64,000 nucleotides of DNA. Source: CBDFGK01 sp965247075 (GTDB taxonomy: Bacteria > Pseudomonadota > Gammaproteobacteria > Pseudomonadales > Halieaceae). The notes below the pieces were generated by a model. The model searched no databases. It was not told where the DNA came from and worked only from the letters and a program-made list of their open reading frames with translations. The translations under genes were made by a program, and so were the position numbers. Location of the stretch: NCBI GenBank assembly GCA_965247075.1, contig CBDFGK010000003.1:1302001-1366000 (forward strand), written 5' to 3'. Shown piece after piece: positions 1-9,218 of this stretch; the stretch's first letter is position 1, and each line of letters begins with the position of its first letter.

Positions 1-1
1 T

Positions 2-436
2 GAGGACGAGGAGCGCGTCAAGAATGAAGCCCAGGCCTATGCCAATGGCGTTATTCCCGAGGCCCGTGGTGGCGCCCAGCGTCAGATCGAAGAGGCCAAC
101 GCCTACAAGGAACAGGTTATCGCTGAGGCCGAGGGTGATGCCTCGCGCTTTGAGGCCCTGTTGGCGGAATATCACAAGGCACCGGAAGTCACCCGTCAGC
201 GACTCTATTTGGAGACCGTTGAAGGGGTTATGCAAAACACCAGCAAGGTGATGGTAGACGTGTCGGGCGGCAATAATATGCTGTACCTGCCACTGGATAA
301 AATCATGGAACAAAACAGCAGGCAGGTACTTCGCTCCGAGTCAGGTAGCGAGGATATCCGTGAATTGACAGACCGGGTTGTAGATCAACTGCGACGCGAC
401 AATACGACCCGTTCAAGCGGTCGGGGAGGGCGCTAG
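2..436 (+). CDS. hflK: HflK, C-terminal part (cut by window edge)
   Basis: This is the last ~144 codons of HflK, the partner of HflC in the inner-membrane HflKC complex that surrounds and restrains the FtsH protease (family knowledge). The visible part is the charged, alanine/glutamate-rich helix of the SPFH/band 7 fold, including RQIEEANAYKEQVI, then LLAEYHKAPEVTRQRLYLET, and the terminal NNMLYLPLDKIM stretch typical of HflK. The reading frame is open from base 2, so the start lies outside the window. It ends one base before the hflC start, so the two are translated as an operon. Nothing unusual is seen. Confidence 0.95.
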   Translation, partial: EDEERVKNEAQAYANGVIPEARGGAQRQIEEANAYKEQVIAEAEGDASRFEALLAEYHKAPEVTRQRLYLETVEGVMQNTSKVMVDVSGGNNMLYLPLDKIMEQNSRQVLRSESGSEDIRELTDRVVDQLRRDNTTRSSGRGGR

Positions 437-437
437 C

Positions 438-1313
438 ATGAGTGGCAAGAGTCTTACAACGTTACTGACAGCACTGGCTGTGCTCTGGGTATTGAACAAT
501 GCCCTGTATATCATCAAGGAAACCGAGCGCGCCGTGCTGCTGCGTTTTGGCGAGGTGGTGAATACGGATGTTAAACCGGGTCTGCACGCGAAAATTCCGT
601 TTGTTAACAATGTGCGCAAGTTTGATGGCCGCGTGTTAACGGTGGATGCACTGCCCGAGCGTTTTCTCACCCTCGAGAAGAAGGCCCTGATCGTGGATTC
701 CTACGCCAAGTGGAAAGTTTCCGATGTGGCCAAGTACTACACTGCAACCGGTGGCGATGAAACTCGCGCCAATGGCCTGCTGGCGCAACGCATCAATGAT
801 GGCCTGCGCAACGAGGTGGCAGTGCGCACCCTGCACGAAGTGGTTTCCGGTGAACGGGATGTGATGATGACCGATCTCACCGAGAAGCTTAATGAGGTAG
901 CCCACGAAGAACTGGGCGTCGAAGTTGTCGATGTGCGCGCCAAGAAGATCGATCTGCCGCCGGCGGTCAGTGAATCTGTGTTTCGGCGCATGAATGCTGA
1001 GCGTGAAAAGGAAGCCCGCGAGTTGCGTTCACAGGGCCGCGAGTTGGCGGAGGGGATTCGCGCTGCTGCCGATCGTGAAGTTACCATCGTCAGGGCCGAA
1101 GCCTACCGGGATTCAGAGCGATTGCGTGGTGATGGAGATGCCAAATCGGCCGCTACCTACGCCGCCGCCTATAATCGCGACCCGGAGTTTTTTAGTTTTA
1201 CCCGCAGCCTGCGCGCCTACCGGGAATCGTTCCAGAGCAAGGGTGATTTGATGTTGATAGAGCCAGACAGTGATTTCTTCCGTTACCTGAAGAACTCCAA
1301 GGGCACACGTTAA
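438..1313 (+). CDS. hflC: HflC, FtsH-protease modulator
   Basis: 291 residues, normal for HflC. There is one N-terminal membrane segment (about residues 5-24) followed by a periplasmic band 7/SPFH domain with the family phrases ETERAVLLRFGEV and PGLHAKIPFVNNV, then a long charged helix (about 190-235) and a C-terminal YRESFQSKGDLMLIEPDSDFF block. It pairs with HflK in the complex that modulates FtsH. The ATG follows the hflK stop after one base, so translation is probably coupled. The order hflK-hflC-DUF2065-hisZ-purA is a classic gammaproteobacterial arrangement. Confidence 0.96.
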   Translation: MSGKSLTTLLTALAVLWVLNNALYIIKETERAVLLRFGEVVNTDVKPGLHAKIPFVNNVRKFDGRVLTVDALPERFLTLEKKALIVDSYAKWKVSDVAKYYTATGGDETRANGLLAQRINDGLRNEVAVRTLHEVVSGERDVMMTDLTEKLNEVAHEELGVEVVDVRAKKIDLPPAVSESVFRRMNAEREKEARELRSQGRELAEGIRAAADREVTIVRAEAYRDSERLRGDGDAKSAATYAAAYNRDPEFFSFTRSLRAYRESFQSKGDLMLIEPDSDFFRYLKNSKGTR

Positions 1314-1340
1314 TATTGTTTTTTGGAGGGACAGATTGGC

Positions 1341-1532
1341 GTGGATGGCTGGCATCAGTTGGCAGTCGCTGTCGCCCTGGTATTTGTGATTGAGGGCGTG
1401 CTGCCCTTCATCGCACCGGGGCGCTGGCGTAATATGGTGCGGGTTATGGCCGAGCTGGATGACAGGACCATGCGCAACATGGGCCTGTTCAGCATGCTGC
1501 TGGGACTGGGATTGCTGTACCTGATTAATTGA
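1341..1532 (+). CDS. yjeT: DUF2065 (YjeT-like) small membrane protein
   Basis: Small inner-membrane protein of unknown role, usually found between hflC and purA. Starting at the GTG at 1341 it has 63 residues; a TTG at 1323 is also in frame, but the purine-rich TGGAGGGA at about 1325-1332 sits at the right distance only for 1341. There are two hydrophobic segments (AVAVALVFVIEGVLPFIAP and GLFSMLLGLGLLYL) flanking a basic-acidic loop with RWRNM and DDRTMRNMG, the DUF2065 signature. It lies 27 bases after hflC and is probably co-transcribed. Confidence 0.85.
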   Translation: MDGWHQLAVAVALVFVIEGVLPFIAPGRWRNMVRVMAELDDRTMRNMGLFSMLLGLGLLYLIN

Positions 1533-1571
1533 ACGCGGGGGTTCTATCGGAGCTCCCAGGACTTAACACAT

Positions 1572-2720
1572 ATGACAACAGTAGACCGCTGGCTACTGCC
1601 TGATGGGGTAGAGGAAGTCTTGCCCGTGCCCGCCGCCAAGGTTGAACAGCTGCGCCGGGTACTGCTGGACCTGTATAGCAGCTGGGGCTACCAGCTGGTT
1701 ATACCGCCGCTGGTGGAATTTACCGAGTCCCTGCTGATCGGGCTGGGTACGGATATTGAGATGCTGACCTTTCGGGTCACCGACCAGCTCAGTGGCCGCA
1801 CCATGGGTATTCGCGCCGATATTACCCCACAGGTGGCGCGCATCGACGCCCACAGCCTGGCCCAGCCGGGCATTAGTCGGCTCTGTTATGCCGGCAGCGT
1901 GCTGCACACCCGTCCCGCTTCGCTACTGGCATCCCGCTCGCCCATTAAACTGGGGGCGGAGCTGTACGGTGACAACAGCCTGCAGGCCGACATCGAGGTA
2001 ATCTCATTGATGCTGGAAACCCTCAAGGTCGCCGGTATCGAAGACTGCTCCCTGGATTTGGGCCATGTGGGTATCTACCGCAAGCTGCTCGCCAAATGCA
2101 AACTCAATAAGGAGCAGGAACAGCAGGTGTTCGATGCCCTGCAACGCAAGTCTCTGCCAGACCTTGAGGGTGTATTGGCAGACCTGCCACCGCAGCAGCG
2201 CCGGCAGATTCTGGAACTGGCGAGCCTGCACGGCGGCGCAGCCATTTTGGAACAGGTGTCCTGGGCGGATGAGGCGGTGACGGAGCTGCGCGAGGTGGCG
2301 GCGGCGATAGCGGTGCGCTATCCGCAGGTGAACGTCTATTTTGATCTCTGTGAACTGCGTGGCTACAACTATCACACCGGGCTGGTGTTCGCGGCCTATG
2401 TGAGCGGCCATGGCCAGGCGCTGGCCAATGGTGGACGCTATGACGATGTCGGCCAGGTATTTGGCCGCGCCCGTCCTGCCACGGGTTTCAACACCGATCT
2501 CAAAGCACTGCTACCGTTACTTGTTGACGCCCCGACCGCCACGCAGGGCCATGCCATTTGTGCGCCGGTGCAGGCCGACGATAAGCTCTGGCAGGCGATG
2601 GCCCAATTGCGGGCTGCCGGTGAAACTGTAATTACCAGCCTCTCTGGAGAGGTAGACCCCCGCTGTGACCGGCAACTGGTGTGCAGTGACGGTGAGTGGG
2701 AAATTGAACATTGCTCGTGA
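1572..2720 (+). CDS. hisZ: HisZ, ATP phosphoribosyltransferase regulatory subunit
   Basis: 382 residues. HisZ is a catalytically inactive relative of histidyl-tRNA synthetase that activates the short form of HisG in the first step of histidine synthesis. Visible class II synthetase-like motifs: LPDGVEEVLP at the N terminus, a motif-2-like block TMGIRADITPQVARIDAH (about 77-94), and CYAGSVLHTRP. The C-terminal half carries YFDLCELRGYNYHTGLVFAAY and GGRYDDVG, typical of the family; the anticodon-binding domain of true HisS is absent. Its presence predicts a short-form HisG elsewhere. It is placed between yjeT and purA, as in Pseudomonas-like genomes. Confidence 0.95.
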   Translation: MTTVDRWLLPDGVEEVLPVPAAKVEQLRRVLLDLYSSWGYQLVIPPLVEFTESLLIGLGTDIEMLTFRVTDQLSGRTMGIRADITPQVARIDAHSLAQPGISRLCYAGSVLHTRPASLLASRSPIKLGAELYGDNSLQADIEVISLMLETLKVAGIEDCSLDLGHVGIYRKLLAKCKLNKEQEQQVFDALQRKSLPDLEGVLADLPPQQRRQILELASLHGGAAILEQVSWADEAVTELREVAAAIAVRYPQVNVYFDLCELRGYNYHTGLVFAAYVSGHGQALANGGRYDDVGQVFGRARPATGFNTDLKALLPLLVDAPTATQGHAICAPVQADDKLWQAMAQLRAAGETVITSLSGEVDPRCDRQLVCSDGEWEIEHCS

Positions 2721-2730
2721 GACTCTTTAT

Positions 2731-4026
2731 ATGAATAGGAATGTTGTCGTGCTTGGTACCCAGTGGGGTGATGAGGGCAAGGGCAAGATCGTTGACTTGC
2801 TGACCGATCAGGCCGAAGCTGTAGTGCGCTTTCAGGGTGGTCACAATGCCGGCCACACCCTGGTTATTGACGGCGAGAAAACCGTAACGCACCTGATTCC
2901 CTCAGGTGTATTGCGTGAAGGGGTAATCTGCCTGATCGGCAACGGCGTGGTGTTGTCGCCGCAGGCTCTGCTCAAGGAAATTGCCGAGCTGGAAGAAAAA
3001 GATGTGCCGGTGCGAGAGCGACTGCGCATCAGCCCGGCCTGCCCGTTAATTTTGCCCTACCATGTCGCCCTGGACCTGGCGCGTGAGGCCCGTCGTGGTG
3101 AGGAAAAAATAGGTACCACCGGTTGCGGTATTGGCCCGGCCTACGAAGACAAAGTGGCGCGGCGCGGGCTGCGCCTGGGTGATCTGCTGGATGCACCGCG
3201 CTTTGAGCATAAGCTGCGCGAGGTAATGGAATACCACAACTTTCAGTTGACCCACTATTACGGCGTGGACGCGGTTGATTTTCAGTCCACCCTCGATGAA
3301 GCGCTGATCATGGTGGAGCAGCTGCGCCCCCTGGTGGCCGATGTCACCGGTATGTTGCATGACTATCGTCAGCGTGGCGCGAAAATTCTCTTCGAAGGCG
3401 CCCAGGGCTCGCTGCTGGATATAGACCACGGCACCTACCCCTATGTGACCTCTTCCAATACCACCGCCGGTAGCACGGCCACGGGCAGTGGCTTTGGCCC
3501 CCTTTATCTGGACTATGTACTGGGTATCACCAAGGCCTATACCACACGGGTGGGCTCTGGTCCGTTCCCCACCGAGCTGTTTGACAGCATCGGTGAACAC
3601 CTGGCCTCCAGAGGCCATGAATTTGGCGCCACCACCGGGCGGGCCCGTCGCTGCGGTTGGTTTGACGCGGTTGCCCTGCGCAATGCCGTACAGATCAACA
3701 GCGTCTCTGGTCTGTGCCTGACCAAGCTGGATGTGCTGGATGGTCTGGAAAATATCCAGATTTGTGTCGCTTACGAGGATGCGGCGGGCAATGCCGTAAT
3801 CAACCCGACCGACAGTGACGACTATGAAGGCCTGGTGCCGGTGTATGAAAGTGTGCCGGGCTGGAACGAGTCCACTATTGGTGCCCAGCGCGTAGAGGAT
3901 CTGCCAGCCGATGCCCAAGCCTATATCGCGCGTATCGAGGAGGTGGTTGGGGCGCCCGTAGACGTAATATCAACCGGCCCGGATCGCCTTGAAACCATTG
4001 TATTGCGGCATCCCTTCAACGGCTAG
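2731..4026 (+). CDS. purA: Adenylosuccinate synthetase
   Basis: PurA makes adenylosuccinate from IMP and aspartate using GTP, the first committed step to AMP. With the ATG at 2731 it has 431 residues, the normal length; the frame stays open upstream into hisZ, but the conserved MNRNVVVLGTQWGDEGKGK begins here. Visible motifs: the GTP loop GDEGKGK with catalytic Asp (about residue 14), FQGGHNAGHT with the catalytic His, the GTTGCGIGPAYEDK IMP loop (about 130-143), EGAQGSLLDIDHGTYPYVT, and the C-terminal STGPDR guanine-binding motif. It lies 10 bases after hisZ and ends the housekeeping operon. Confidence 0.98.
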   Translation: MNRNVVVLGTQWGDEGKGKIVDLLTDQAEAVVRFQGGHNAGHTLVIDGEKTVTHLIPSGVLREGVICLIGNGVVLSPQALLKEIAELEEKDVPVRERLRISPACPLILPYHVALDLAREARRGEEKIGTTGCGIGPAYEDKVARRGLRLGDLLDAPRFEHKLREVMEYHNFQLTHYYGVDAVDFQSTLDEALIMVEQLRPLVADVTGMLHDYRQRGAKILFEGAQGSLLDIDHGTYPYVTSSNTTAGSTATGSGFGPLYLDYVLGITKAYTTRVGSGPFPTELFDSIGEHLASRGHEFGATTGRARRCGWFDAVALRNAVQINSVSGLCLTKLDVLDGLENIQICVAYEDAAGNAVINPTDSDDYEGLVPVYESVPGWNESTIGAQRVEDLPADAQAYIARIEEVVGAPVDVISTGPDRLETIVLRHPFNG

Positions 4027-4388
4027 GCCGAGAGTGCAAATGCGCTACTGCAAATTGCCCCTGTTTTTGCTGCTGCTGAACCGGTGCTCACCGGACTCCC
4101 TCTGGTTTGGAGTCTGCTGCGCTTTCGGCCCCTGTACTGGCAGCGCCCTCAAGCCTGGCAAAGCGCGGCACGCTAACGCACCCCGCAGGACAGACTTTAA
4201 AGATGAGGGGTCAGAGTCTTGACTCCCGGCCCGGCCAGCCGGTCTAAAAACTTGCGCACATTTGTTGGATTTTTTTCAGTGCAGCTCACACCAGTCAACT
4301 ATAGTTAGATCAGGGCAAGGACAGCCCGACCGATTTAGCAAACACTGATTCAGCAAACAACAGCCTGACCCCAAGCAAAGGAATGCCC
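4027..4388. other. Intergenic stretch without a convincing gene
   Basis: No open frame here has coding character. A GACTCC/GGAGTC inverted pair (about 4092-4117) lacks a T run, so it is not a clear terminator. Two copies of the dispersed GGGGTCAG-type motif lie at 4207-4217 (GGGGTCAGAGT) and, inverted, at about 4364-4372 (CCTGACCCC). The segment may hold the lost N-terminal half of the AraC-type gene that follows, but no homologous phrase could be read in it. Confidence 0.4.
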
Positions 4389-4724
4389 ATGGCCAAGCGA
4401 CCCCTATTAGGACGACGTGTCCTGCGCCAGTTGTTGCTGGCAAACCTGCGTGAAATTCACGCCACCGAAATCGCCCGTCGATTGCACGTCAGCCCCAGTA
4501 CCCTGCGGCGCCGCCTGCGTAGCGAACACACCAGTTATCAGCAACTGCTGGACCGGGTGCGTAGCTATCGCTGCAAGAAAGCCCTGCAACAGCGATGGCT
4601 GCCCGGCAAGTCGATGGCACCGGCGCTGGGTTTCAGCCAGCCCAACAGTTTCTACCGCGCTTTTGGCAAGTGGACCGGTATGACCTATACCCAGTATAAA
4701 AAGAAACGAAATTTGAGGTCATAG
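4389..4724 (+). CDS. Short AraC-type helix-turn-helix protein, probably truncated
   Basis: About 111 residues forming little more than an AraC/XylS DNA-binding domain. Two helix-turn-helix units are visible: HATEIARRLHVSPSTLRRRL (about 23-42), then SMAPALGFSQPNSFYRAFGK followed by WTGMTYTQY, the typical second HTH ending. Full AraC family regulators have about 250-340 residues with an N-terminal sensory domain, which is missing. The ATG at 4389 is preferred over 4383 because AAGGA lies 7 bases upstream of it. It may be a stand-alone DNA-binding protein or the surviving 3' end of a larger gene; no target can be inferred. Confidence 0.65.
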   Translation: MAKRPLLGRRVLRQLLLANLREIHATEIARRLHVSPSTLRRRLRSEHTSYQQLLDRVRSYRCKKALQQRWLPGKSMAPALGFSQPNSFYRAFGKWTGMTYTQYKKKRNLRS

Positions 4725-4900
4725 TCTGAACGAATCACTCCTGGTTTCACGACAGTTCTCCTCGATCTGCATGCGCGTGTGCAGGGTCTCTCCTGAGAAA
4801 TTGGCCTTTCAAGAGAGAAAAAAACCACGCACACACTGTTTTTAGAGAGGGCTACTCCCTAACACACTAAAATTAGAGCCTTTTTTGTGGGGATAGCTCA

Positions 4901-4971
4901 GGATCAGAGTAAAAACTCCGCCAAGAACTTTCCTCAGCCCGAAAACACAGGGGAGTTTTAACTCTGACCCC
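4901..4971. repeat. Inverted pair of the dispersed GGGGTCAGAGT motif
   Basis: The left arm GGATCAGAGTAAAAACTCC (4901-4919) and the right arm GGAGTTTTAACTCTGACCCC (4952-4971) are nearly perfect inverted copies around a 32-base loop. The same motif recurs at several intergenic sites in the window. The rest of 4725-5037 holds no gene that I can support. Confidence 0.75.
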
Positions 4972-4976
4972 TGATT

Positions 4977-5007
4977 TGCATGACGTTCCCGTAGAGCGTT
5001 GTATACT
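4977..5007 (+). promoter_or_regulatory. Possible sigma-70 promoter for lemA
   Basis: A TATACT box at 5002-5007 lies 30 bases before the lemA ATG. The best -35 candidate is TTGCAT at about 4977, with a spacer of about 19-20 bases, longer than ideal. A GGAG Shine-Dalgarno core precedes the ATG. Weak, position-based evidence only. Confidence 0.35.
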
Positions 5008-5037
5008 GGGCCGGTTGCATTCAAACCGGAGTGAATC

Positions 5038-5634
5038 ATGGAAGTTTCCAGCATCGTATTTTGGCTAGTTCTGCTCGCCGCTGTTGGCTATATCATTTCA
5101 ATTTTTAACCGCCTGGTAAGTTTGAAGAATCGGTACCAGAACGCGTTTTCACAAATTGAAGTTCAGCTCAAGCGACGCTACGACCTTATTCCCAATCTGG
5201 TGGAAATAGCCAAGGGTTACATGGCGCACGAGCGCGAGACCCTGGCAGCGGTGATTGCCGCGCGCAATAATGCCGCAGCCATACTGCAGGCGATTGGGCA
5301 GCAGGGCGCCGGTGGCGTCGAAATGGGCCAGTTGGGCGCGGCGGAAGGTGCGCTGGGCAAGGCTCTGGGTGCCCTCAATATCACCATGGAAGCGTATCCG
5401 GACCTCAAGGCCAGCGAAAACATGACCCAGCTGAGTGAAGAGATAACCACTACCGAGAACCGGGTGGCCTTTTCACGTCAGGGTTACAACGATGCGGTCA
5501 CGGCCTTCAATATTTTCCGGCAGAGTTTTCCGCAGACATTGCTGGCGGTTCGTTTTGGCCATCACAGTGATGCGGAATTGCTGGAATTTGAAGATACAGC
5601 AGAAATTCAGGCGGCGCCTAAAGTCAGCTTTTAA
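5038..5634 (+). CDS. lemA: LemA family protein
   Basis: 198 residues, the usual LemA length. A single N-terminal membrane helix (about 5-22, IVFWLVLLAAVGYIISIF) is followed by the helical-bundle domain with family phrases NRLVSLKNRYQNAFSQIEVQ, KRRYDLIPNLVEIAKGYM and TENRVAFSRQGYNDAVTAFN, ending in a short disordered tail. The biochemical role is not established; LemA is often encoded next to M48 proteases or TPM-domain proteins, as here, where an M48 gene starts 20 bases downstream. The pair is very likely one transcription unit acting in envelope quality control (inference from the pairing). Confidence 0.93.
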   Translation: MEVSSIVFWLVLLAAVGYIISIFNRLVSLKNRYQNAFSQIEVQLKRRYDLIPNLVEIAKGYMAHERETLAAVIAARNNAAAILQAIGQQGAGGVEMGQLGAAEGALGKALGALNITMEAYPDLKASENMTQLSEEITTTENRVAFSRQGYNDAVTAFNIFRQSFPQTLLAVRFGHHSDAELLEFEDTAEIQAAPKVSF

Positions 5635-5654
5635 GCGTTAAAGGATTACCAGCG

Positions 5655-7622
5655 GTGGATTTTTACACGGAGCAGGATGCCGCCCGGCGCAAGACCCGGG
5701 TGCTGGTGCTGCTGTTTATCATTGCCGTAATTATTCTTATTGGCATTACCAATATCCTGATTGCCGCCTTGATCTATATGCTCGGTGTCAGCAGCTTGCC
5801 GTTCACTTCTGGCGATAGCATCGATGGCGCACTGCAATGGTTTACCCTGCAGCGCTTCATCTGGGTATGCATGGGTGTGTTGGGCTCGATTTTTGTGGTG
5901 GTGTTGCTCAAATGGGCGCAACTGGCCACTGGCGGCAAGGGGGTTGCTGAGCGCCTCGGCGGCCAGCGCATCGTGCCGCAAACCGATGATCCGGATCAGC
6001 GCCGCTGCCTGAATGTGGTTGCAGAAATGGCGCTGGCGGCGGGTCTGCCGGTGCCGCCGGTGTACGTATTGCCCAAGGAACGCGGCATTAACGTCTTTGC
6101 CGCCGGTATCTCGCCGGCAGATGCGGTTATCGGCATTACCCAGGGTAGCCTGCGCAGCTTTAATCGCGAGCAATTGCAGGGCGTGATCGCCCACGAATTC
6201 AGCCATATTCTCAATGGCGATATGCGTCTCAATATACGCTTGGCGGCCCTGCTCAAGGGCATCACCTTTATTGGTGATGTCGGTGAAGTTATTGTGCGTG
6301 GTGGCAGGCGGAACTCGGGGCGCAGCAGTTCTCGCCAGTCGCCGCAGACCATGGCCATAGGGCTGGGCCTGTGGATTGTGGGTTGGCTGGGTGGTTTGTT
6401 TGCGGGCTTTATCAAGGCGGCGGTCAGTCGCCAGCGTGAATTGCTGGCCGATGCGTCGGCGGTGCAATTTACCCGCAATCCCGGCGGTGTTGCCGATGCC
6501 CTTAAGGTAATAGGTGGTCACATACCGGGTTCCGTTATTGTTGAAGTGCGTGCCAACGAGCTCAGCCATATATTCTTTGGCCAGAGTGGCCGCGCCTTGA
6601 TGCAGGTATTTGCCACCCATCCCCCTCTGCGGGAGCGTATTTGGCGCATTCAGCCCGACTGGAACGGTGAATTCATCAAGTTGGACAGCGCTCCACAGTA
6701 TGAAGGCACAACGCTGGATAAACAGCGTCGCGAGGCAGAGCGAAAAACTGCGGCAACCGCGGCCGCGGCGGTAATTGTCGGTGCTGTACTGGGAACAAGC
6801 GCCGAGCAGGCCATTCGTGATGCGGCCGCTAAAGCCGGGGCTGATGCTGATTTTTCGGTGCCGGCGCCACCCCAGATGTCCGGCATTACCGCCTGGTTGG
6901 CAGAACAGGCGCAGGATCCCTTCGGCGCCAATGCCATCGCCTACGCCCTGTTGCTGAGTACGGATGCCAATGAGATGGAAGCCCAACTGGAAATGATCGG
7001 CGCTACCGGTGTGCGCGGTATGGCCTTCACGGTCAGGGATATGGCACCGAAACTCGCCAGCCTGCAGGTGGAGTGGCGCCTGCCCCTGTTGGAGCTGAGC
7101 CTGCCGGCGCTTAAATGTATGTCGCCAGAGCAGTACCGCAGTTTCAAGGATACTCTGCTGTCAGTCGTGCGCGCTGACAACAAGCTTGATCTCTATGAGT
7201 GGTGCATCTACCAGGTTATTCGCCATTACCTTGACCCGGAATTCATACCGGTAAAACCCAGCAAGCCGCGCCATCGCAAGGTGGTGCACGTGCGCCGGGA
7301 ATATCGCACCGTGGTGTCAGTGTTGGCCTGGCGTGGCTACGCTGACGAAGAGGAGCGGGAGCGGGCCTTTGCCCGCGGTGTTGAAAGTGTAGGACTCTAC
7401 AACCTGGCCTTGCCGTCACTGGCGGAGTGCAGCGTGGTTGAGTTTAGCAAGGCTGTGCACAAGCTGGCGGATTGTTACCCGCTGCTAAAGCCTCGGCTGC
7501 TGAAAGGCATGGCCGCCTGCTCTGCCCACGATGATATTTTGACTGCCCGGGAGCGCGAAATCCTGGTGGCCGTAGCAGCGGTAATGGATTGCCCGGCGCC
7601 CGCTGATGTGCGCCGGGGGTAG
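5655..7622 (+). CDS. Membrane M48 metalloprotease with long C-terminal extension
   Basis: 655 residues from a GTG start. Two N-terminal membrane segments (about 17-40 and 72-92) precede an M48 peptidase domain with the zinc motif HEFSH (about 180-184) and the downstream glutamate motif RELLADASAV (about 262-271); a further hydrophobic stretch lies between them. The second half (about 330-655) has an Ala-rich hydrophobic helix and a helical region with DNKLDLYEWCIYQVIRHYL. HtpX proper is about 290 residues, so the extension more than doubles it. With the adjacent lemA gene it forms the known LemA/M48 pair, likely degrading or clipping membrane proteins. The exact substrate is unknown. Confidence 0.9.
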   Translation: MDFYTEQDAARRKTRVLVLLFIIAVIILIGITNILIAALIYMLGVSSLPFTSGDSIDGALQWFTLQRFIWVCMGVLGSIFVVVLLKWAQLATGGKGVAERLGGQRIVPQTDDPDQRRCLNVVAEMALAAGLPVPPVYVLPKERGINVFAAGISPADAVIGITQGSLRSFNREQLQGVIAHEFSHILNGDMRLNIRLAALLKGITFIGDVGEVIVRGGRRNSGRSSSRQSPQTMAIGLGLWIVGWLGGLFAGFIKAAVSRQRELLADASAVQFTRNPGGVADALKVIGGHIPGSVIVEVRANELSHIFFGQSGRALMQVFATHPPLRERIWRIQPDWNGEFIKLDSAPQYEGTTLDKQRREAERKTAATAAAAVIVGAVLGTSAEQAIRDAAAKAGADADFSVPAPPQMSGITAWLAEQAQDPFGANAIAYALLLSTDANEMEAQLEMIGATGVRGMAFTVRDMAPKLASLQVEWRLPLLELSLPALKCMSPEQYRSFKDTLLSVVRADNKLDLYEWCIYQVIRHYLDPEFIPVKPSKPRHRKVVHVRREYRTVVSVLAWRGYADEEERERAFARGVESVGLYNLALPSLAECSVVEFSKAVHKLADCYPLLKPRLLKGMAACSAHDDILTAREREILVAVAAVMDCPAPADVRRG

Positions 7623-7641
7623 GGTCGGGGACGCCCAGTTC

Positions 7642-8345
7642 CTACTCACCCACCTGCAAAACGATTTTGCCCTCCACACTTGGCCCGCTTCGATGTAGCG
7701 GTGCGCCTGGATGGCCTCTTGCAGCGGCAGGGTACAAACCGTATTCAACCAATAGACCGCCTGGCTTGAGCACGCTGTAGGAACGTATAAAGTTATCGAT
7801 ACCAATGGCATCGAAGACGATATTCACGCCCTGGCCGCCGGTCTCTTCCATAATGCGGGCGACGAAATCCTCGGTTTTGTAATCGGTGGGGGTCACACCC
7901 ATGGATGCCACGTAATCCTGTTTGCCTGTGGAGGCGGTGCCATACCTGGTTAGCCCCGATATTTTGCCGAGTTGCGCCAGTGCTGTGCCCACCGCGCCAC
8001 TGGTGCCGTGAATCAAAACGGTTTGCTCCGGCTGGATATCGGCGCTGCGATAGAGCATCCGGTAGGCCGTCATATAGGACAAAATCAGCACCACCGCCTC
8101 ATCCGAGCGCATCGACCACACCCACCAGGTCGTAGCCGGGTGGGTAGGGCTGCTCTGCATCAATGGGGTAAATCCCCTTGCGCACCATGATGTCGGTGAA
8201 TGAGGCACTGGCTGTTAACACCCGCAACCGTACTTCACCGGGGCCGGGTTCAGGCAGTGTCGCTTGCGTCACCAGCTCCAAAACCTCGATACCACCGGCT
8301 TCGCTGATGACGACCTGTTGGTAGCTACCGGCACTTTGTTGATAA
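7642..8345 (-). pseudogene. Decayed zinc-type quinone oxidoreductase/alcohol dehydrogenase
   Basis: Pieces of an MDR-family NADPH quinone oxidoreductase lie in different frames. The N-terminal GroES-like part (about 8340-8100) reads VVISEAGGIEVLELV, then EPGPGEVRLRVLTASASFTD and PPGYDLVGVVDALG. About 40 residues are then missing and the frame changes. The Rossmann part (about 8105-7745) carries AVVLILSYMTAYRML, VLIHGTSGAVGTALAQLGKI and AGGVNIVFD-type sequence. The C-terminal AIQAHRYIEAGQV and GKIVLQVGE are in two frames near 7650-7720, after another deletion. With two deletions and at least two frameshifts it cannot make a working enzyme. Confidence 0.88.
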
Positions 8346-8441
8346 CTGTCGGCACTGCTGGTCAGGCGGCTCTTCTCCGCTTCTATGAGTGAAAAAGGAT
8401 GCCGATCCCCACGTAATCTGTTGGTATATAAGGCCTATCAC

Positions 8442-9218
8442 ATGACCCCGTTACCGAGCAGCAGGGAACGGTCAACCGGTATGTCCGCCGACAGGTCAGG
8501 GATGTGCCGCTGTTTGGCTATCCCTGCGTGATTGAAATGGAGCTGGCCCAAGTATGTATCAGCAAGAACGAACGGCGGATAGAGAGCTGTGAGTTTGTTG
8601 ACACGGGATGGCGTTTCACCCGCCGCTGCTCGCATGATCAGTGGCCTGTGCCGCCACATGAGTACTCAGGCTGTCTCCAGGCATTTGGGGATACGCTGGG
8701 AGACGGTGAAAAAGATCGACAAGGCGTACCTGGAGGAAAGTCTCCCGGCGCTCGATCCGACACAGCTGACGGGCCTGAAGTACCTCGGTGTTGATGAGGT
8801 GGCCAGGGCGAAGGGCCACGACTACATGACGGTGATTTACGACCTGGTCGAAGGGCATTTAATCGGGGTGGAAACAGGCCGAACGGCTGATGTGTTCTCT
8901 GCATTTCTAAAGCAACTTCCGGCAGAAACCACTGCAAAAACAGAGGCAACGGCTATTGGATGAGAATGCCAATCTCAATACGCTGTATATCCTGAAGGAA
9001 CGGCTTCAGGCCTTGTGGGAATCAAAGACTGTCGAACTGATGCAAGAGAGACTGGAAGCCTGGTGCCGGATAGCCGATCGATCGACCCTGCTTTACCTAA
9101 AGAAGTTTGCATGATCCGCAAGCGCGCCAGAGGCATCAGGGATACCGAGTATTTCAAACTAAAGATCCGACAGTCTTCCCTGCCGGATAATGACTCAATG
9201 TTCTATGTTGCGGCCTGA
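8442..9218 (+). pseudogene. Broken ISL3-family transposase
   Basis: The first segment (8442-8620) reads QQGTVNRYVRRQVRDVPLFG and CEFVDTGWRF in one frame. The second (8589-8963) reads MISGLCRHMSTQAVSRHLGI, WETVKKIDKAYLEE and LKYLGVDEVARAKGHDYMT, containing the first acidic catalytic residue region (GVDEVA), in another frame. A third piece (8933-9110) has LDENANLNTLYILKERLQAL, again frame-shifted, and the last piece (9111-9218) is the C-terminal RKRARGIRDTEYFKLKIRQS. Much of the catalytic core after about residue 230 is missing. The last 138 bases recur at 10548-10685, so the element and its neighbour gene share an end. Confidence 0.88.

Noticed and set aside
3046..3918. Long minus-strand open frame opposite purA
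   Set aside because: It is antisense to a certain housekeeping gene and has no family motif; long antisense frames are common in G+C-rich genes.
3989..4222. Possible small gene after purA with a Leu-rich start
   Set aside because: Overlaps the purA end, no ribosome site, no motif, and runs into a dispersed repeat.
5646..6986. 446-codon minus-strand frame opposite the M48 protease
   Set aside because: The opposite strand has clear zinc-protease motifs; the antisense translation is low in hydrophobic core pattern and has no recognisable domain.
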